64,000 nt of DNA from positions 38,931,581 to 38,995,580 of the forward strand of contig OY759271.1 of the NCBI GenBank assembly GCA_963662155.1, given 5' to 3'. The translations under genes were made by a program, and so were the position numbers. How positions within the stretch are numbered: position 1 is the stretch's first letter; each line of letters begins with the position of its first letter. The DNA is from Lamellibrachia columna. Its lineage: Eukaryota; Annelida; Polychaeta; Sabellida; Siboglinidae. Below are positions 1 to 9,400 of this stretch, in pieces. The notes beneath the pieces were generated by a model. It did no database searches and had not been told where the DNA came from. It worked only from the letters and a program-made list of their open reading frames with translations.

Positions 1-193
1 TAAGCTATTCACACTACAGAGTCGAACACCAACGAACCTGATTCTAGTAAACCACAGTGAGCGCACACATTACTTAAGCTATTCACACTACAGAGTCGAA
101 CACCAACGAACCTGATTCTAGTAAACCACAGTGAGTGCACACATTACTTAAGCTATTCACACTACAGAGTCAAACACCAACGAACTTGATTCA
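1..193. repeat. Minisatellite, 74-bp unit, about 2.6 copies
   Basis: Copies of TAAGCTATTCACACTACAG start at 1, 75 and 149, giving a 74-bp period. Copies are nearly identical. The array is cut by the left window edge and lies in the GBE1 intron before exon a. Confidence 0.9.
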
Positions 194-318
194 AGAAGAG
201 CTAAATGAACTGAGGAGCTGTAATTGTTTGCATATTGATTTTGTATTATAATATGCTATTGGCAACTTGTTTATTTTATATTTTGCTACTATTTTATATT
301 TTCTCTGTTGATGTTCAG

Positions 319-443
319 GTGATTTGGGCTGTGACTACAATGATTACTTTGGCCTGAATGTCGACACAGAATCCCTCGTCTACCTAACCTTGGCCAACCA
401 CATGCTACACCTCTACTATCCCTTCATGATCACCGTCGCAGAG
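319..443 (+). CDS. GBE1: GBE1 exon a (first visible exon)
   Basis: A pyrimidine-rich tract and CAG at 316-318 precede the exon; the donor GTAGGC starts at 444. The exon begins with two bases completing a split codon, then reads [33 protein letters not shown]...TVAE. The last codon, GAG 441-443, is the expected catalytic acid/base glutamate of GH13 branching enzymes. The GDLGCDY segment appears about three residues longer than the usual FSGDY. No other AG acceptor lies nearby, so the insertion seems real, but a transcript would settle it. Confidence 0.93.
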
Positions 444-3400
444 GTAGGCTTTGGCCTGCCATCCTAATAATAGATATGTTGTGTTGAAATTGAAATCAGT
501 GACCTATTCTCTTCCTAAAGTTGGGGGAAATAACTTTTATTTGGGTGCTGCAGAATTGCCTTAGAAATATTGTACATAATTCTTCTAGGAAGTTTTGGTA
601 AAACATAAACAATGATCTATGATCTATGTGGTACATATAAACAATGATCTATGATCTATGTGGTACATATAAACAATGATCTATGATCTATGTGGTACAT
701 ATAAACAATGATCTATGTGGTACATATAAACAATGATCTATGTGGTACATATAAACAATGATCTATGTGGTACATATCTGTCTCTAGGTATTTCAGTTGT
801 GTGGTTGTGTGATAGTGTGTTGTGTGGTTGTGTGATAGTGTGTTGTGTGGTTGTGTGTTGCTGCGGTTGTGTGTTGCTGCGGTTGTGTGTTGTGTGGTTG
901 TGTGTTGCTGCGGTTGAGTGTCTGTCTGCACATGTAGGAGGTGTCTGGGATGCCAGCCCTGTGTCGACCCGTGGAGGAAGGTGGGCAGGGGTTCGACTAC
1001 AGACTGGCCATGGGCATTCCTGACAAGTGGATCAAGGTATGTGTGTACACAATTTTTACACACCATCAAAAACAGTCATAATTCACTGCTACCCTGACAC
1101 ATCTATGCGTGTATACTCATTTAGAATGTATGGAAGTCGTAGTCTGCTACCCTTGACAACTAACTCACGCATACATGTAACTGGCCATCTAATCCTGCAT
1201 TGTTACATTGGGTAGGAATTTTTTGAAGCTATACTGGGGATCAGAAATTTATCAATCAACAAGTCGTATACAGTCACGGCCTGTTATTACGCGGATTTGG
1301 ATATGACGCGGTCGGTCGTGGGCCCCGAATTTCTGCCACCAGGGTAAAATGCCAAATGGCCTGCTTAAACCTACTTAGAATTGCTTTGACAATTCTCAAG
1401 AAATATTAGGCGAACAATGTCAATGGACGAGTATCAACGTGTTGTTTGTTTTGCGCTGCTGCCGACATCAATCGCTGTTGCTGGCTTAGCTTCGATGGTT
1501 TGTAAATTTCAATTGAGATTCACAAATATGCTTCATGTAAGAATCAGATAAACAGTTTTAAATGCATTTAGCATGCAATACCAACACTTGGGTGAAATAA
1601 CATACTTCCATTACATCGTAAATTTAATCGTTTTCGCAACGCGAAACCAACATGCCAAATTCATAACCCAAGGCTAACCAAAATACGAATTCGTCATCTG
1701 CATATGAAACGATGAATCGATGTTAAGTGGTGCATAATAAATGTATGCTTCGGTCGAGATCGGTTGAAAGACGAAGTGAAACAATTATTAATTCTACCTA
1801 TTGTCGTCTTCTGTGTTTTATCAGCTTACATACTACGTTTGTCAAATCATATATGTTTTCGGCTGCTTAGATCCAGGTTATTATTTTCGATTCATAGGCC
1901 TATTGGTCCAGTACATCATCATCGTAGTAGATCTATTCCATAACAGTTTACGTACATGTGTTTTATTCAGTTCAAGAGTCAAGAGTGTGTGACATTTAAA
2001 AATAATACACGTTGATGCTAGTATACTCATTTAATAAGTTCCATAAACTGCATATTGGCGTATAAGACAGTGCTGCAGGCACACAGGGCTTCGACAGCGC
2101 TCTTGGGCTTGGTGCAGCCAGCAGCGATCGCTGTTGTTTAGTAGCTCCCTGGTGGCAGATATGAGAATACCTAACGTGCCTCACGTACAACGCGGTCCGA
2201 AATCGTAGACCCCGACCACCGCATTATAACGAGGCTCGACTGTATGTTGTTTCAGGTGTAGCCTCTGTTGGAGAAACTAATGTCAGTGACCCATGAGAAG
2301 CCAATTAGTCGTAGAGGTCCAACTCATTCTGTAGTGTAAAGTATTTTCCATTAAGAGGTAATGATTTATTAAACATAATTACCTCTCAAGAAACTTAGTG
2401 TTCGATCTATATATTTAACAAGATTTAACAAGATTGCCATCCCAAACAACAAGTTCCAGATGGCAAGTGCACAAGGAAGCCATTGGCTTATCGAGAGTCC
2501 AACAATTTTCTCATCTATGTGTAGCCCGCCCTTATCAAATATCTGTCAATTCTATTTTTAAACATATTCACACTACTAGCATTAACACAATCATTTGGCA
2601 GTTTGTTCCATTCATTTATCACCCTCTGTGAGAAAGAGTACTTTCTCATGTCCAACCTACACTGCTCCTTAACTAGTGCTGCTTTGTGTCCTCTGGTTCT
2701 ACTGCCTTCTTTAAGTTTGAATAACATATTCCTGTCAACATCCTCATAACCGTTCACACTATTTTAAACGCTTCTATTTGGTCTCCTCTTAGTCTCCTGG
2801 TCTCTAGTGTTGTCAAACCACATTGTAATAAGCGACTTTCGTAACTAAGGTCTCTCAGTTCTGGAATAATTTTAGTTGCTCTTCATTGTATTCTTTCTAG
2901 CTTATTTATGTCCTTTTTACGATATGGCCTCCATGCTTGAACACAATATTCCAAATGTGGTCTAACTATTGCTTTGTACAGGGGTACAATTAGCTGTTTC
3001 TCCTTATACATGATAGTTCTCCTAAATAGCCCTAGAATTTGATTTCCTTTCGAATAGGCAATCCCACATTGCTCTGAAACTTTCATGTCAGCACTAAATG
3101 TTACTCCTAAGTCCTTTTCTTGTGTGGTTCTACCTAGTACAGCATCCCCCATTTTATATTCTTCGTCTATGTTTCTATGTCCTATGTGTATACATTTACA
3201 CTTCCCAAAATGGAATAACATTTGCTATTTTTTTTACCATTTAACTAATTTATGTAGATCATCCTGTAAACTTTGTTTATCTGTATAATTAGTAACCTTT
3301 CTGAATATTTTGTGTCATCTGCAAATTTGAGTACTTTGCTAGATATGTCATCTTCCAAATCATTTATATATATTAAAAACAGTATAGGGCCTAATACTGA

Positions 3401-6400
3401 TCCCTGTGGTACCCCACTTAAAACAGATTTCCAGTTTGAAATCTCACCTACTATTACTCTCTGTTTTCTGTGTGTAAGCCACTTTTCTATCCAGTTGATT
3501 ACATCATTACCTATGCCATGGAGCCCATGTTAAAATGTATTTATTAATTTATGTTTTACAAGGAGTTCCACCATGTGGTCTCTAATTAATGTTTAGAGTA
3601 ATTTACATACAACTGATGTTAAACTCACTGGTCCGTAATTTTCTGGCTTGTTCCTCGGCGTAATGTTTGCCTCTTTCCATTCTGAAGGAACTATTCCTTC
3701 TAGTTTCTATCTTCTATTTCAACTGCATCCTGCAGTCTTCTTGAGAGGTAATTATATTTAATATTAATAACCAAGAAACCGGATCATCTATCCATTCAAG
3801 GTAATGATTTGTTTTCTGATGTGATCCGTTGGTCTTCCATTCTGGAAACTTTGTCCTCTTTGTGTTGTCAGATTCTCAAGACCCTGCAGGACCAGGATTG
3901 GAATGTGGAAGATATCTGCCACACTCTGATGAACCGACGCTATGGCGAGAAGCATATCGCGTATGCCGAGAGCCACGATCAGGCACTGGTCGGAGACAAG
4001 ACTATCATCTTTTGGCTGATGGACAAGGAGATGTACACACACATGGCTATCAACTCCGACCAATCTCTCATCATCGACCGCGGCATTGCACTGCACAAGA
4101 TCATCAGACTAATCACACATGGACTGGGTGGAGAGGCCTATCTCAACTTCATGGGTGGGTGTTCCTGTATTCACTCACATTGTGTCCAATTATAAGTATA
4201 TAGTCTGGTCAGTTGTATTCACTCGCATTGTGTCCAATTATAAGTATATAGTCTGGTCAGTTGTATTCACTCACATTGTGTCCAATTATAAGTATATAGT
4301 CTGGTCAGTTGTATTCACTTGCATTGTGTCCAATTGTAAGTATATAGTCTGGTCAGTTGTATTCACTCACATTGTGTCCAATTAAAGGTATATAGTCTGG
4401 TCAGTTGTATTCACTCGCATTGTGTCCAATTAAAGGTATATAGTCTGGTCAGTTGTATTCACTCACATTGTGTCCAATTAAAGGTATATAGTCTGGTCAG
4501 TTGTATTCACTCACATTTTGTCCAATTAAAGGTATATAGTCTGGTCAGTTGTATTCACTCGCATTGTGTCCAATTATAAGTATATAGTCTGGTCAGTTGT
4601 ATTCACTCGCATTGTGTCCAATTAAAGGTATATAGTCTGGTCAGTTGTATTCACTCGCATTGTGTCCAATTATAAGTATATAGTCTGGTCAGTTGTATTC
4701 ACTCGCATTGTGTCCAATTAAAGGTATATAGTCTGGTCAGTTGTATTCACTCACATTGTGTCCAATTAAAGGTATATAGTCTGGTCAGTTGTATTCACTC
4801 GCATTGTGTTCAATTAAAGGTGTATACTCTGGTCAGTTGTATTCACTCACATTGTGTCCAATTATAAGTATATAGTCTGGTCAGTTGTATTCACTCGCAT
4901 TGTGTCCAATTAAAGGTATGTAGTCTGGTCAGTTGTATTCACTCGCATTGTGTCCAATTATAAGTATATAGTCTGGTCAGTTGTATTCACTCACATTGTG
5001 TCCAATTATAAGTATATAGTCTGGTCAGTTGTATTCACTCACATTGTGTCCAATTATAAGTATATAGTCTGGTCAGTTGTATTCACTCGCATTGTGTCCA
5101 ATTATAAGTATATAGTCTGGTCAGTTGTATTCACTCGCATTGTGTCCAATTATAAGTATATAGTCTGGTCAGTTGTATTCACTCACATTGTGTCCAATTA
5201 TAAGTATATAGTCTGGTCAGTTGTATTCACTCACATTGTGTCCAATTATAAGTATATAGTCTGGTCAGTTGTATTCACTCGCATTGTGTCCAATTATAAG
5301 TATAGTCTGGTCAGTTGTATTCACTCGCGTTGTGTCCAATTATAAGTATATAGTCTGGTCAGTTGTATTCACTCGCATTGTGTCCAATTAAAGGTATATA
5401 GTCTGGTCAGTTGTATTCACTCGCATTGTGTCTAATTATAAGTATATAGTCTGGTCAGTTTTATTCACTCGCGTTGTGTCCAATTAAAGGTATATATAGT
5501 CTGGTCAGTTGTATTCACTCACATTGTGTCCAATTAAAGGTGTATACTCTGGTCAGTTGTATTCACTCACATTGTGTCCAATTAAAGGTATATAGTCTGG
5601 TCAGTTTTATTCACTCGCATTGTGTCCATTTAAAGGTGTATAGTCTGGTCAGTTGTATTCATTCACATTGTGTCCAATTAAAGGTATATAGTGTGGTTAG
5701 TTTTATTGTAAAATCATGTTATATACTTTAAACTAACAGATGTATTTAATAAACCATATCTGTTTATATTTTTAAATTGTGCTTCATTAAAACACATTTA
5801 AGCAGTGAAGCTGATAGAATAGATATAGTTTGTAATATATAACGTGTTTTTACAACAATGATGATCAGACTTTGTACTTTTACGTCTGTGTTTTATTTCA
5901 AAGCTTGTGTCTACCATTAAGTCATCGATAGTCGTTGAATTTTGGCAAAATAATAATATCTACTAGGGTGCTTTAAAATAAATTTTCAAAATAAATGCTA
6001 CAAAGGTAGTTACTTCGGGATTTCAGATTTTCTGCTGAATTCTACAGCGAGTTTAACTTCAAAGTTACAATGAATGAACCTTTCTGCCATTCTGTGTTTG
6101 ATGACGATGTTGCAGGCAATGAGTTTGGTCACCCGGAGTGGTTGGACTTCCCCCGCGTTGGCAACAATGACAGTTACCACTACGCACGGCGCCAGTGGAA
6201 CCTTGTCGATGACCCGAACCTCAAGTACAAGTTCCTGAACAACTTTGACGCTGCCATGAACCACCTGGAGGAGCAGTATCAGTGGCTGTGTAGTCCCCCG
6301 GTGGGTGTGTAGTCCCCCGGTGGCTGTTTAGTCCCCCGGTGGGTGTTTAGTCCCCCCGGTGTGTGTGTAGTCCCCTGGTGGGTGTGTAGTCCCCCGGTGG

Positions 6401-9400
6401 CTGTTTAGTCCCCCCCTTCTGGCTGTGTAGTCCCCCGGTGGGTGTGTAGTCCCCCGGTGGCTGTTTAGTCCCCCGGTGGGTGTTTAGTCCCCCTGGTGGG
6501 TGTGTAGTCCCCCGGTGGCTGTTTAGTCCCCCCCTTCTGGCTGTTTAGTCCCCCGGTGGGTGTGTAGTCCCCCGGTGGCTGTTTAGTCCCCCCGGTGGGT
6601 GTGTAGTCCACCGGTGGCTGTTTAGTCCCCCCCGGTGGGTGTTTAGTCCCCCGGTGGCTGTTTAGTCCCCCCGGTGGGTGTTTAGTCCCCCCCGGTGGCT
6701 GTTTAGTCCCCCCCCGGTGGCTTTGTAGTCCCCCCGGTGGGTGTGTAGTCCCCTGGTGGGTGTGTAGTCACCTGGTGGGTGTTTAGTCCCCTGGTGGCTG
6801 TGTAGTCCCCCGGTGGGTGTTTAATCCCCCGGTGGCTGTGTAGTCCCCCAGTGGCTGTGTAGTTCCCCGGTGGCTGTTTAATCCCCCAGTGGGTGTGTAG
6901 TCCCCCAGTGGCTGTGTAGTCCCCCGTTGGGTGTGAGTCCCCTGGGGGATGTGTAGTCCCCTGGTGGGTGTGTAGTCCCCCGATGGCTGTGTAGTCCCCC
7001 GGTGGCTGTGTAGTCCCCCGGTGGCTGTGTAGTCCCCCGGTGGCCTGGCCGTGTCATGCAGCGAGCAGGATACGATTGAATGCATCTCCAATGATATGCA
7101 TATGCAGGGTTTTATTTAAGGTTCAGCTCATACGTGAAGTTTCATACGAGCAACATGTCTTTACAACTGGTTTACCTAAAGATTTAACAAGATTGCCATC
7201 CAAAACTACAAGTTCCAGATGGCAAGTGGACAAGGAAGCAATTGGCTTATCGAGAGTCCAACAATGTTATCATCTATGTGTAGCCCGCCCTTATCAGATA
7301 TCTGTCAATTCTATTTTTAAATATATTCACACTACTAGCATTAACACAATTATTTGACAGTTTGTTCCATTCATTTATCACCCTCTGTGAGAAAGAGTAC
7401 TTTCTCATGTCCAACCTACACTGCTCCTTAACTAGTGCTGCTTTGTGTCCTCTGGTTCTACTGCCTTCTTTAAGTTTGAAGAACATATTCATGTCCGTAT
7501 CGTCCTAACCTAACCTGTAAACTGTGTTTATCTGTATCATTTTTAACCTTTATGAATACTTTTGTGTCATCTACAAATTTCAGTACTTTGCTAGATATGT
7601 CATCTTCCAAATAATTTATATAATTATATAAAAAATAGTACAGGTCATAATACTGATCCCTGAGGTACCCCACTCAAAACAGATTTCCATTGTTGTGGCA
7701 CTTTATTGAAAGCTTTCTAAAAGTTTAAATAGACTATATCCACTGGTGACCCATCATCTACCCACTTTGTAATTTCTTCCCAAAAGCATAAGAGATTGCT
7801 TAGACATGACCTTGCTTTTTGGAACCCATTTTGAGATGTATTTATTAATTTTGTGTTTTACAAGGAATTCCACCATGTGGTCTCTAATTAACGTTTCTAA
7901 TAATTTACATACGCCTGATGTTGAACTCACTGGTCTGTGATTGTCAGACCTGTTCCTTGGATCCATCTTAAATTACTTCTTAAATAAAGGTGGTTGTCAA
8001 TAATTATTGTGCTTTATGTTGCGCATTTGCATGCTGTAAAATGACGATATCCCGACAACCATTGACTTTGTGAATGAAATATGTTGTTAAAAATTGCAGT
8101 GTTACAATTATTTGATTTTCAAATCGTGATTTTTTATATCGATGGAAAATAAACGTCAACAGCTATAATAAAATTCCTATGTCGGTACCATCAACCCAGA
8201 TAAGCACATGCAGCCATGTATCTTAGTGTTGTCCCACCAAGACAGTTATCCAACTATGATAGTTACTCTGCATTATTATGCACATTTTTGTCAACATGCC
8301 ATGAAAACATAACTTTTCAAGATGGCTGCCAATTGTGTTAAATAAATTTTGAAGCGTGACTGGAATGTTTTGTTTGAATTAAAAATTGTATAAAACCAAA
8401 ATCTGAAAGATTGCAAACTCTTTCACAAAAATGTGCTTAGCAATATGATCATACTAGCAAAATGCAATTGAAATAAACAAAAAAAGGTCAAACTGATGAC
8501 AGACGATACCACGATCAACAACAGGTGGGACAGAATAATTAGTATGCCAAAATGGTGATGTCACCTGGTTGCCTCATTATCGTATCTCGATCTATGTGAG
8601 ATTTGAACCCGATCAAATTATAAATAACCGAATGACAGCACTGAAAACAGTTGCCAGGCTGGCTGCTATGCACAGATACAGGGTGGGGCGTTTTTGGCTG
8701 CTGTGCCCGGGAAAGTTTTAAAGCTAATTATGATCATTATTCGTAGATGAAGTTCTTTTCTTTATTTCGTTTTAATATTATGTATTAAAATTGAAGATTT
8801 AGACAAATCTCATACAGGCCTTATGAAAGCCCTGTGTGTGTGTGTACCATTATAATATGCCTGTGTATTTCCATGATACAACCAAATATAGCCTTGAATT
8901 TTTATATCCATGTTCCTCCTTTGTACACCTTTGGACCTTCATGACTTGTATACCTCAAGGATACACCAGGAGACCTCCGTGATACACCTGTGTGCATAGA
9001 TGTCATTGTTTTACCTGTGTACATTGACACTATGCCTGTATACCTCCACAATACACCTGTGAACCTCCACAATGCACCTGTGAACCTCCACAATGCACCT
9101 ATGAACCTCCACAATGCACCTGTGAACCTCCACAATGCACCTATGAACCTCCACAATGCACCTGTGAACCTCCACAATGCACCTGTGAACCTCCACAATG
9201 CACCTGTGAACTTCCACAATACACCTGTGAACCTCCATAATACACCTGTGAACCTCCACAATGCACCCGTGAACCTCCACAATGCACCTGTGAACCTCCA
9301 CAATATACCTGTGAACCTCCACAATGCACCTGTGAACCTCCACAATGCACCTATGAACCTCCACAATGCACCTGTGAACCTCCACAATGCACCTGTGAAC

